Source: Echinicola shivajiensis
Lineage (GTDB): Bacteria > Bacteroidota > Bacteroidia > Cytophagales > Cyclobacteriaceae
NCBI RefSeq assembly: GCF_018642165.1
Contig: NZ_JAHHZM010000001.1
Coordinates: 62,001-126,000, forward strand
DNA: 64,000 bases
Reading direction: 5' to 3'
Part shown: one piece after another, positions 34,933 through 44,300 of the stretch
How the letters are laid out: each line of letters opens with the position of its first letter
Position numbering within the stretch: the first letter of the stretch is position 1
The notes under the pieces: model-generated
The model's database searches: none
Told to the model about the DNA's origin: nothing
Seen by the model: only the letters and a program-made list of their open reading frames with translations
Position numbers and translations under genes: made by a program

Positions 34933-35046
34933 ATGAAACCCCTTGACATCATCCAAGCATATTTTTCATGTTACGAGAAAAGTGATAGGGCTACCTTAGA
35001 AAACCTGCTTGATGACAGATTTTTAAGGAATTTGTACAACTCTTGA
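34933..35046 (+). pseudogene. truncated SnoaL/NTF2-like gene
   Basis: ATG 34933 starts MKPLDIIQAYFSCYEKSD followed by RATLENLLDDRF, a normal NTF2-like N-terminus, then ends after 37 codons where the sequence changes to recombinase-associated DNA. It begins 6 bp after the DinB stop, so it was probably the next gene of that operon and was cut by insertion or deletion. Confidence 0.65.
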
Positions 35047-35102
35047 AAAAATTGCTCATTAAATTCCATTAAATCCTGTTTCGTAATAATATCTATATCC
35101 AT
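35037..35102 (-). pseudogene. N-terminal remnant of an island HTH protein
   Basis: On the minus strand ATG 35102 reads MDIDIITKQDLMEFNEQFFQEL, which resembles the start of Bacteroidota genomic-island helix-turn-helix proteins. After about 22 codons it runs into the truncated NTF2-like gene. It marks the end of the recombinase-associated DNA. Confidence 0.5.
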
Positions 35103-35219
35103 AGCCTAAACTTTATTTGAAATAATACGATTTGAATGTAAATGATGGTTTTAATAAAACCACCCAAGTTTGACGCTAGTTTCCAAAGAGCTTTTACCTA
35201 AGCATTTCCATATCTTGAC

Positions 35220-35875
35220 TTATTTTTTCTCAACAACCCTAGCATATATTTGAGTTGTAGCAATTTTATTGTGCCCCAACATTTTACTCACAGTTTCAAT
35301 AGGTACCCCATTCATCAAGGTTACCGTAGTGGCGAAGGTATGTCTAGCTGTCTGATGAATGAGATTCTTCTCTATTCCGCATAAATCTGCTATTTCCTTT
35401 AAATAATTGTTCATCTTTTGATTCGAAATGGGCGGAAAAAAAGTACCCTTAGCCTTTGATCTGAGGTCATTATGATATTTTTCAATGTCCCTTCTTCAAG
35501 TATGCCTTGATTTTGAATATTGTGGTATTCAATCAATTCCATCAAGGTATGTGTTTCTTCCTCTATACCTAAAAACTTGTTTTTAACTGCTTGAGCTGTG
35601 ATGCTTCTCTTTTCTACAAACAGTTCTTGGTAGCTTTCCAGAAGCTGGGTTCTAATATGTTCCAGAAACCTATTGAAGGTTCTGGACGCTGGATTATTAC
35701 CTTTGGCCTTTCCCCTGCCATGGTCCCAGGGACACTTCAATTTCCTTCTTTACAGAGATTTCCACTCGCTTTCCGTCAACTGTTATTCGGCAATGAACAG
35801 GAGCTTCCCCTCCCTCGCTCACCTTATTTTTTCCTTATAAAAAAACTGAATACCAAGCGTTTTAGATCTTTTCAT
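35220..35875 (-). pseudogene. decayed tyrosine recombinase (copy 2)
   Basis: Near-identical to copy 1 from about 35155 to 35718 and with the same internal deletion between LKNIIMT and the SNQKMN segment. This copy also keeps the N-terminal arm-binding domain (MKRSKTLGIQFF; GEAPVHCRITVDGKRVEISV) from ATG 35875. That domain is broken by apparent +1 changes in a T7 and an A6 run. The C-terminus stops early (VVEKK then stop) because of a shorter A-run than in copy 1. The catalytic R-x-x-H and Tyr are still readable. Confidence 0.85.
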
Positions 35876-36148
35876 AACAATTTCATTTGATTTAAAATGA
35901 TGCCTTTTTATCAAAAAAGGTCACCAAAACGACTTATTTTCAAGCTCAAAAAGGCCTAAAAACACCCCAAAATCAAGATCAGAAAGAACCTATAGATCAA
36001 TGACTTAAGACCTAAAACGGGACCCAAAATAGAAAATTAAATTGGGTCACCGAATGGGTCCCATTTTCTTTGAAATCGAAGATTCATGAGCGCATTTCCC
36101 TATTAACCTGCGAATAAATTGTTTGATGTTCTTTAAGGTATAAAAAAC
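35876..36148. other. non-coding DNA upstream of recombinase copy 2
   Basis: No gene seen. The words GGGTCACCGAATGGGTCCC (36045-36063) and a similar GGTCACCGAATAGGTCTC (36282-36299) recur on both sides of the tRNA-like fragment; they could be recombinase-binding or target duplications. Confidence 0.35.
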
Positions 36149-36184
36149 AAAAAAGCCTCCAAAACATACGTTTTGAAGGCTTTT
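36149..36184 (-). terminator. strong hairpin, probable tRNA terminator
   Basis: AAAAGCCTTCAAAAC pairs with GTTTTGGAGGCTTTT on the minus strand (about 15 bp, one G-U), followed by more T. It sits just downstream (minus strand) of the tRNA 3'-end fragment, where a tRNA terminator is expected. Confidence 0.65.
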
Positions 36185-36206
36185 GGATCCAATCAGACCC
36201 CATTTT

Positions 36207-36230
36207 GTCGGAGTGGCGGGATTCGAACCT
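36207..36230 (-). other. tRNA 3'-end fragment, putative attachment site
   Basis: The minus strand reads AGGTTCGAATCCC then GCCACTCCGAC: a T-loop GGTTCGAATCC plus T-stem and acceptor strand of a tRNA. The sequence to the right does not form the rest of a tRNA, so this is only the 3' end. Such fragments are the core att sites of tyrosine recombinases, and a recombinase remnant lies 330 bp away. Confidence 0.6.
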
Positions 36231-36452
36231 AAGCTTTCAACACGCTGTTTTTCAGAAAGTTAAAACAATTTCAAATTTATAGGTCACCGAATAGGTCTCA
36301 ATTATTCTGAGTGAATTTCAGTGCATATTTGAACATTTACCAAATATACACTGAAATTCAGATTTTTGTATAGATTATCAAAAGATGAGATTTGGAGTTT
36401 CTTAAAAATATTAATTCAAACCTAAACTGAAGACATAAAATATAGATAATCC

Positions 36453-38036
36453 TTAATCAGTAATCCTTACTTTATGCTTTATTTCTTCATCTTCTCGGAA
36501 ATTGGATGAGGCTTTTAAAATTATCTGATCTTTATTTTTTTCTGATGGAAGATTAATCCTTTTCAGGCTTATTCCTTCTACATCATCAAAAATAAGAGCT
36601 GGTCTAAAATCATCCTCTGCATGTTTAAGAGTTACATTTTTAAGTACTATATTATTCGCATGTCGAACATAAATACCCCATGAAGGTAATTCACCAAACA
36701 TGGTAAACTCCGGATAGTTTTTGATTTGCTCAGGAACCCTATCCAAATCACTCAAAGGAATATAAGCCTGCCCTTTAGAAGACCTGCCTGGAACAGTTAT
36801 TGCTATATTCTCCAAAATTACATTTTCCACCTTTTTGCCCGGTATCCCCGTTATTGAAGATGGAATTGGATTATGATGAGTTCCTGGCTGCCTAGCCCTC
36901 AAATCATAATTGATATCTGGACGAGCAAATGGAACCTGAACCTTAACATCTTTAATATGAACATTTTTTATACTACCTGGCTCCTTTCCATCTCTGTGGC
37001 CAAGTCGTATAAAAATGGCATTTCCTGTGTTTTTGGCGTTTATATCAGATATATCAATATTTTCTATTACTCCACCATCCACACATTCCAAGGCTATTGC
37101 TGAGCGAAAAGTATCAAATACTTCAATATTATTTATTGTAACATTTTTGAATCCCCCATATGATGCAGTACCGAATTTGATGGCACTTGCTCCAGTATTG
37201 ATAACGCAATTGGCTATATAAATGGAATCATTAAAATGTCCCAAATAATAGGACTTAAGACAAATGCCATCATCTGCGGAATTGATTTTGCAATTGGTCA
37301 CCCTGACATTCCTAGAATCTGTAATATCCATCCCATCATTGTTCCAATAGGCCCTATTATTGATATTTAGTTTATCCATTGCCAAATTTGTGCACAACTC
37401 AAAAGACAATCCCCAGCAGGCTGAATTTTTGAAATTTAAATTTGACAATTTGATGTTTTCACTAGTTGAAAAGCGAATCAATTTCGGTCTCATTCGCTCA
37501 TTGGGCCTATTAACACTATAAGAATAATTGGGATCCACCACTATACCTGCATGATGTAAACTATCAATATTTAGAGCAAGTGATCTCCCTTGCCCATCAA
37601 TGGTACCTCCACCGGATAAGGAAATATTTGTTGCTTTATAGGCCACGATCAAGGCCAACTGGGAATTATCATCCTTCTTAGGACTTTCTGGCCTATCCAA
37701 CATTTCTAAAGCTCTATAATGCGATGGATTGGGACTCCCCAATAAAACACCTTCCTTCTGTACCTCTAGTTCTATATTACTTTTAAGTTCCAGAGTTCCG
37801 GTCAAAAACTTTCCCTTGGGTACAATCACTTTACCTCCCCCACTATTATGAGCCATATCAATTGTCTTTTGAATAGCAGAAGTATTTAGGCTTGTCCCAT
37901 CTCCAATTGCTCCATAATCTGTGATAATGAATTCATTAACCTTCTGGGAAATTGCATATTCATTAGTGGAAATCATTAAAATAAATATCAAAATCAGTAC
38001 ACTGGTTACCTTTTTGATAAAACGGCTATTATTCAT
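36453..38036 (-). CDS. GH28-like polygalacturonase-family protein
   Basis: A 527-residue exported right-handed beta-helix enzyme. A signal peptide (VLILIFILMISTNEYAISQ) is followed by the pectinase start FIITDYGAIGDGTSLNTSAIQKTID. GH28 features are N-N-D-G-M-D (normally N-T-D-G) with DSRNVRVTNC, and SADDGICLKS with the catalytic Asp pair. The canonical G-H-G segment is replaced by TGASAIKFGTAS, so this is a divergent subgroup, possibly acting on rhamnogalacturonan or another uronic-acid glycan. It lies at the end of a minus-strand utilisation locus beside a GH106-like rhamnosidase, which supports pectin-type or rhamnose-uronate substrates. Confidence 0.8.
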   Translation of the reverse strand: MNNSRFIKKVTSVLILIFILMISTNEYAISQKVNEFIITDYGAIGDGTSLNTSAIQKTIDMAHNSGGGKVIVPKGKFLTGTLELKSNIELEVQKEGVLLGSPNPSHYRALEMLDRPESPKKDDNSQLALIVAYKATNISLSGGGTIDGQGRSLALNIDSLHHAGIVVDPNYSYSVNRPNERMRPKLIRFSTSENIKLSNLNFKNSACWGLSFELCTNLAMDKLNINNRAYWNNDGMDITDSRNVRVTNCKINSADDGICLKSYYLGHFNDSIYIANCVINTGASAIKFGTASYGGFKNVTINNIEVFDTFRSAIALECVDGGVIENIDISDINAKNTGNAIFIRLGHRDGKEPGSIKNVHIKDVKVQVPFARPDINYDLRARQPGTHHNPIPSSITGIPGKKVENVILENIAITVPGRSSKGQAYIPLSDLDRVPEQIKNYPEFTMFGELPSWGIYVRHANNIVLKNVTLKHAEDDFRPALIFDDVEGISLKRINLPSEKNKDQIILKASSNFREDEEIKHKVRITD

Positions 38037-38209
38037 TATTAATAAGTTAAATGATTATTTACTCTGTTGATCCATTAGGTATATAAATCATAACCAATAT
38101 TTAGATATCTTTTCTCCAAGAAACATATCCTAGTAGCAATCATAATTTCATTCTATAGGATCTTTGAGAAATATAAAATCAATGGTTTAGGAACTAAAAG
38201 ACTACTAGT

Positions 38210-41161
38210 TTATTTATTCAAACCAACCTCCTCAATTGTGACAGGCCCCATTAACCCCGAAGGTTCCAATGTTATCGATTCAATTGGTCTGCCCCTGTAA
38301 TCATAAAATAAATCAATATTAGTTTTGGTGAACTGATTGTTATTTGGAAACCTTTGATCACCTGCCACGCGGTTATACCATGAATTCACTACTTTAATTT
38401 CCAAATTGTTCTCTCCCTTCTTTAATTCATCGCTAATTTCCACCCTAAATGGGGCAGTCCACAATATCCCTTTGTCTTTCCCATTGATCCTGATTTCTGC
38501 AATACCCACATCCTTCACACTTCCCAGTTGCAGAAAATACTGCTTACTCTTATTGGGCTCAAAATCAACCTTAAATACTTTATTATATATGGCTTCACCT
38601 GAATAGTATTTGATCCCATCCTTAGCATGCTCCGACCAGTCTGCTAATTCAGGAAATACTACTGAGCCAGGACCTCCCTTTTCTGTATCGAAATTCACTA
38701 CCCATTCTCCATCGATATACATCAATTTTTTATAATCAGGATAATTTCGCTTATCGGTCCCTTGTTTATCCTCTGGAATCACATCATTGAATGCCACAAT
38801 AATGGCCCCATAAGGTTCTAAGGTCAAAGGAACTGTCGTCATTCCGTCGTTTTGTGTAAAAGCTTTGGCCTTTCGAATCTCTCCTGTCAGTGGATCCCAT
38901 AATTCAGGTTGTTTTTCCGAAACCCGAAATCGGGCATTTATTTTTTGTTTTTCTACCGTTTGATTGGTTACAAAATAAATATCACTGCTTCCAATGGTGT
39001 AATGGATATAATCAAAATCGGTTTTACTGTCATTTTCAATAATATCAAAATCTTCCTTAACCTTTTTTGAAAGCAAATACTCTCGTGCAGTTATCCCCCA
39101 AAGGATCTTACCGCTGCCGTACATATGTCCACCTTTTCCTGGTGCATACCCATCCCAAACTCTATTAGCTATAAAATTAAACTCCTTCTCTCCTTTTGCT
39201 CCTCCAACTAAACTACTTGACATTTCAGGCTTTGCCCCCAAAATGACAGCCCCATCTACCAACAATTCCTCCAACTTTTTCAATACTGCCAGAGACAAAA
39301 CTTTATGATCTGGCAGTACCAAAACCCTATATTCAACACCACCAGGTACAACTATCTTTCCGGCATCTACTTTCAATTGGAGAAAAATAGGTTCATCGGT
39401 CACATCATAATCAAACCCTGGCAATACCCCTGCTGGATCAGCGTGTTTAAACGGAAAAACATTAGGTACATGATCTCCATAATAATATAAGGCGTCAGCA
39501 ACAAACTTACCTTCCTGCACCACGGATTGGGTACGGTGCATATAGTCAATAAATGGACCTGAATAATCCCACCAAGTTAATTGCGGATTAACATGCGTAC
39601 CTGCAAAATATTCCTGACCTGGAAATCCCATTTCCTTTGGCGAACATGTAAATGTATGGAAGTACATACGGTTTAAACCTCCACAAATTTCGTGATCAAA
39701 TGACGATTTCTGGTCATGCCATAACTCATCCGTCCAATGTTTCTTTATGGATGTAAATGATTCAGCTCCAACAATCTTCTTCCCATAAATATGGGCTGCT
39801 GAGGAAGCCTGTTTTAAAAAGAACCTATCCTTCGGCATGGGACGATGTTGTGAAGGAGACCAAAATTCACTCATCACTATATCACTAAAACCATAGTTTT
39901 TTATTCCATCAAATGGTCCAGCATGCGGACCTGCAGATTCGGGTTGAATACCCATATTGTATTTGTGAGCGTACTCCTGAAAGCGGGCATAATGATTATA
40001 TGCCACTAAGTCCCCAAGTGTTTTCCTGAAATCAGCTAAAAAGGCATTCGAAGTTTCTATATCTTCAACAACATATCCGGCTACTATTGGCAAATAATTC
40101 TTAATATCATAACCTCTGTATTTTTTGAATTCTGATCCAAATTTATCCGTCCAATTCATTCCTCCACATTCCCAGCTATCCGTTTCCATATATTTCAAGG
40201 TGTTTCCTACATGGTCACCTGCTGCTTTAAAAATGGGCTCCACTACATCATTCCAATAGAAATCAAAAGCTTCTTCACTCATATGATCAAGAACATTTCC
40301 TTGCCAATCCCCACTGGAAGTAGAAACATCTTCTTCAGTACAGGTATAACCAATTCTTAATACTGCCCATTCCCCACTAGGTGCATCCCAATCCAGATTC
40401 CCCTTTTCATCTAATGCCCCTGATAAATCAAGTATGTCATCCTTTTTTACAATATAGGCTTCCGCTAATTTTTCATTCTTGTTCCGAGGTTTATTATGAA
40501 GCAGAAAACGACAATCTGTTGCCGAACCTCCCATTTCATGAAATCCAAGTTTTAGATCCAAATCGGAAATGCCCTCGTCTATCTTATTGGATGTATTTAT
40601 TGGAAAGGCAAGCACGGCAATGTCATTATAATAATCCAAATGAGTCTTGGGTTGCTCCATTTTCACTGACAATTTCTTCCCTCCAGTTACCTTTGCTTCC
40701 GAATAAGTCAGCTGCTTAGCGGTATATTTAGCCGATACTCGGGGACCTCCTAGGTTCCAGCCACTCTGTATATTAAACCCTATTTCCAGGTCTAATCTTT
40801 TTGCTTCATTTAGGGCATAAACGAACAAATCATTCCAATCATCTGAACCATATAACGGTCCTTTGGGAATATCCCTATTTCCTCGTTGATTTTGGCCACC
40901 AGCATCAAATATCATCGCCCCGTGGAAATTCCGCGATTTCATCGCTTCAAGATCTTTTGTAATTGCTTCTTTGCTTACATTTCCATTTAACCACCACCAC
41001 CAGCAGTTTACACCACTTTCTTTATCAGGAGCTTGAAAATTTGCTTTTACACTGTAAAAATCTACTTTTTTAGTGTCTTTATTATACCCTTGGGCCTTTA
41101 AACCACCTATTGCTAAAAAGCTGGAGAAAAATAATACTAGAAGGTTACTTATTGTTTTCAT
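38210..41161 (-). CDS. GH106-like alpha-L-rhamnosidase
   Basis: A 983-residue exported enzyme (signal peptide LLVLFFSSFLAIGGLKAQG). After it comes the GH106-type opening VNCWWWWLNGNVSKEAITKDLEAM and FHGAMIFDAGGQ, then a TIM-barrel-like region with FDHEICGGLNRMYFHTFTCSP and MGIQPESAGPHAGPFDGIKNYG, in which conserved Glu residues serve as metal-binding and catalytic groups. A C-terminal galactose-binding-like beta-sandwich (YFLQLGSVKDVGIAEIRINGKDKG) closes the protein. The family removes terminal alpha-L-rhamnose from pectins and related glycans by inversion. It lies between the GH28 gene and the HTCS regulator. Confidence 0.85.
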   Translation of the reverse strand: MKTISNLLVLFFSSFLAIGGLKAQGYNKDTKKVDFYSVKANFQAPDKESGVNCWWWWLNGNVSKEAITKDLEAMKSRNFHGAMIFDAGGQNQRGNRDIPKGPLYGSDDWNDLFVYALNEAKRLDLEIGFNIQSGWNLGGPRVSAKYTAKQLTYSEAKVTGGKKLSVKMEQPKTHLDYYNDIAVLAFPINTSNKIDEGISDLDLKLGFHEMGGSATDCRFLLHNKPRNKNEKLAEAYIVKKDDILDLSGALDEKGNLDWDAPSGEWAVLRIGYTCTEEDVSTSSGDWQGNVLDHMSEEAFDFYWNDVVEPIFKAAGDHVGNTLKYMETDSWECGGMNWTDKFGSEFKKYRGYDIKNYLPIVAGYVVEDIETSNAFLADFRKTLGDLVAYNHYARFQEYAHKYNMGIQPESAGPHAGPFDGIKNYGFSDIVMSEFWSPSQHRPMPKDRFFLKQASSAAHIYGKKIVGAESFTSIKKHWTDELWHDQKSSFDHEICGGLNRMYFHTFTCSPKEMGFPGQEYFAGTHVNPQLTWWDYSGPFIDYMHRTQSVVQEGKFVADALYYYGDHVPNVFPFKHADPAGVLPGFDYDVTDEPIFLQLKVDAGKIVVPGGVEYRVLVLPDHKVLSLAVLKKLEELLVDGAVILGAKPEMSSSLVGGAKGEKEFNFIANRVWDGYAPGKGGHMYGSGKILWGITAREYLLSKKVKEDFDIIENDSKTDFDYIHYTIGSSDIYFVTNQTVEKQKINARFRVSEKQPELWDPLTGEIRKAKAFTQNDGMTTVPLTLEPYGAIIVAFNDVIPEDKQGTDKRNYPDYKKLMYIDGEWVVNFDTEKGGPGSVVFPELADWSEHAKDGIKYYSGEAIYNKVFKVDFEPNKSKQYFLQLGSVKDVGIAEIRINGKDKGILWTAPFRVEISDELKKGENNLEIKVVNSWYNRVAGDQRFPNNNQFTKTNIDLFYDYRGRPIESITLEPSGLMGPVTIEEVGLNK

Positions 41162-41356
41162 AAGGTCAATATTTAATTGTACTGCCTTTCTTGAGGTTAT
41201 ACATTGAGAAATTAAATTCTATATTTTGTCATTTAACAGTATTGAATTATTACATGACATTATTTATTCACCTGGTGATGCATTGCAGTCATTCCAGCCT
41301 TTTTATCTTTATTTTTCAACAAATTGGATCATAGACTAAATTGACATTGAAAAAAA

Positions 41357-44300
41357 TCATTTAATCAATTTGCTTGGAGCATATCCAAATTGCTCTTTGA
41401 ACCGCCTACTGAAATAAAGAGGATCATTAAACCCAACAGCAATGGCAACTTCAGAGACATTGTAGTTTTTAGTTTTTAAAAGCGAAGCTGATTTTTTTAA
41501 TCGAATTGTCCTTATAAACTCATTGGGCGACATATCGGTGAGCTCGGTGATTTTCCGATAGAGTTTTGACGAACTCAAGGCCAATTCTGAGCAAAGAAAT
41601 GTAGGCGTTAGATCTGATTTAGCGATATTCTCTTCTATAATTTCCTTTATTTTCGAAATCAAGTCAATATCTATTTGCGAATGTACCAAACTGATCACAT
41701 CACTTTCCGTTTCTTCGGAAAATTTCTGTTTAAGGTCAAAACGAATTTTGATAATATTATCAATTCTCGATTTTAATAGTGAGGGATCAAAAGGCTTTAC
41801 AATGTATCCATCTACTCCAACTTTATATCCTTTAATCCTATTCTCATTTTCCCCTAGAGCAGTTAGTAATACAACTGCAGTATGGCTAATTTTTTCATCG
41901 CTTTTAAGCGCATTTACAAATTCAAAACCATCCATTAAGGGCATCATGACATCTACCACACAGAGTACTGGTTTAATTTTCCGGCAAAGCTCTAACCCTT
42001 CTTTTCCATTTTCTGCCCCATAAACTTTATATTGATCGGATAAAAACTCTATTACATAATTTCGAAGTTCAGTATTATCATCAATTACTACCACCGATGA
42101 CTTTACATCGGTATTGGATTTCGGGCTTATGTATTCACCTTGGGGAAGGATCGAATTTATAAAACAAGAATTAATGACATCTTCTTTCTCATCACTTGAG
42201 TAAGAAATCTGATTTATATTGTATGCATCTTTTGATACAGGTAATTCCACAGTAAAAATACTACCGGAGTTTGCAGAACTTTGAACCAAAACTTTGCCCC
42301 GATGAATCTCCACCAAAGATTTCACTAGTGACAGCCCAATTCCTGTCCCAGTTGTACTATCCTTACTATTTGAGGCTTGGTAAAATCTTGAAAAGATCTT
42401 TTCCTGGCTTTCTGGGGGAATGCCAATACCATCATCACTAACTTCTATCATTAATGTTTTCGAGTCCTGTTCCTTAACCCCGATAAACAAATCTACATGA
42501 CCATTGTTATTTGTAAATTTCAATGCATTTGACAATAGATTATACAGTATTTTACTGTATTTATCCACATCTATCCAGCACTCAATCGCCTTGCCTTCTA
42601 CGTTAAAATTAAAATCTATATTTTTTGATTGCGCCAATTCCATAAAAGAATAAAACACATTTTTTGTAAAAGGCAGTATATCTACATTCGTAACCTTTAA
42701 TTTGATCTCTCCTGTTTCGGCACGTCTGAAATCGAGGATTTGATTAACCAAACTTAATAGCCTGTTGGTACTATGGTTGATTAAGTTGGCTTTACTATTG
42801 ATAAAATCGTTACTGTTTTCGTACTCTAAAATTTGTTTTACAGGACCAAGGATTAACGACAATGGTGTTCTTATTTCATGTGAAATATTGGTAAAGAACC
42901 TTAGTTTTTCATTGTTGAGTTTCTCGTCACGTTCCCGCATAACTTTTTCAGTCAACAGCTCTCGTCGTAAATTAATACGGGATTTAATTTGCTTTCTTGT
43001 GAAGTACACAATCAAACTCATTACCAATAGTAATAAGGCAATTCCTTGGTAGCTTGCCCAAAAAGGAGGCAGTATCTTAATACTATAATTGGAGACCTCA
43101 CTCCATATCCCATCACTATTACATGCCCTGATTTTAAAATTATAAGTACCTGAAGGTAAATTGGTGTATTGAACTATTCTTGAATTACTATTGGTCTGGA
43201 TCCAATTTTGATCAAACCCTTCAAGCATATACTCAAATTTGTTTAAATGCTGATTTGTGAAGTATGCGTTTGCAAATTGAATGGAGAAATTTCGATTCTC
43301 ATAGCTTAGTGTTGCACTTCTGGAATAATTTATATCTTTCAATAGCGGTACCTGACCGTTTATTTTTAATCCTGGCAAAACCAACTCATTGTTCACTTTG
43401 AACGCTGTGACAATTGGCTTGGGAGACCATTCGTTTTCTTTAATAGTCAAAGGAGAAAAATAGATAATCCCGTTTTTTCCACCTAAATAAACTTTTGTAT
43501 TATCGAAGTTATAAAACCCACTGGAGCTAAATACATCAAGTCTGTTCCCACTGTTGACGTTATAAATATTGGCTTGGTTATTTTCAACATCAAATCTTGA
43601 AATATTATTATTATTCATATTTAGCCACAAATAACCATTTGCGTCTTCAACTATATCGGTTACCCATTTACCATTCATTTCTTTAGGTCCGGTATTTGGT
43701 TTAAACGCATCGACCTTTGCGTCAAAAAGGGCCAAACCTTTTCTTGTACCAGCCCAAATTAATCCACGGGAATCAACAATTATATCACTTACATTTTCAT
43801 GGGGCAGACCGACATGCGGTTGATTTCTCTCTCCATAGACAATGTAATCTCCTGTCGTTAAATCATACTTAACTGCTCCAGCTTCAGTGGCAAACCATAA
43901 GTTATTCTCAAAATCTGTTGCTACCTTATTGATTTTAAATCCGGGCAATATGTGGATAGAAGGTTTTAGAGTATGTTTATCCAATAGCACAGCACCTTCA
44001 CCATATGAGGAAACAACTAAATTGTCATCATATTCTAAAAAATTAACAATTACTGAATTTTTAAACCCGACCTCTATTATTTTAGACGTCTTTTGAAGAT
44101 AGTTGTAAATCAGAACTTTCCCATTCCATAAACCGCAATAGAAGTTTATTCCGTCATAGGAATATATGCTTGCAATGTCATGTTTTTCTTTGAACAATGG
44201 GACAACCCCCCCTCTTTCAGAGATAAAAAGGCCGTTATGCCTTGTTGCGACAACGATTTCATTTAAATTAGTTTTTGCGAACCCTCTGATCTTGGGAACC

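Noticed and set aside
36181-36300. A complete tRNA gene
   Set aside because: Only the T-loop, T-stem 3' strand and acceptor 3' strand are present; the 5' T-stem strand and anticodon arm do not form.
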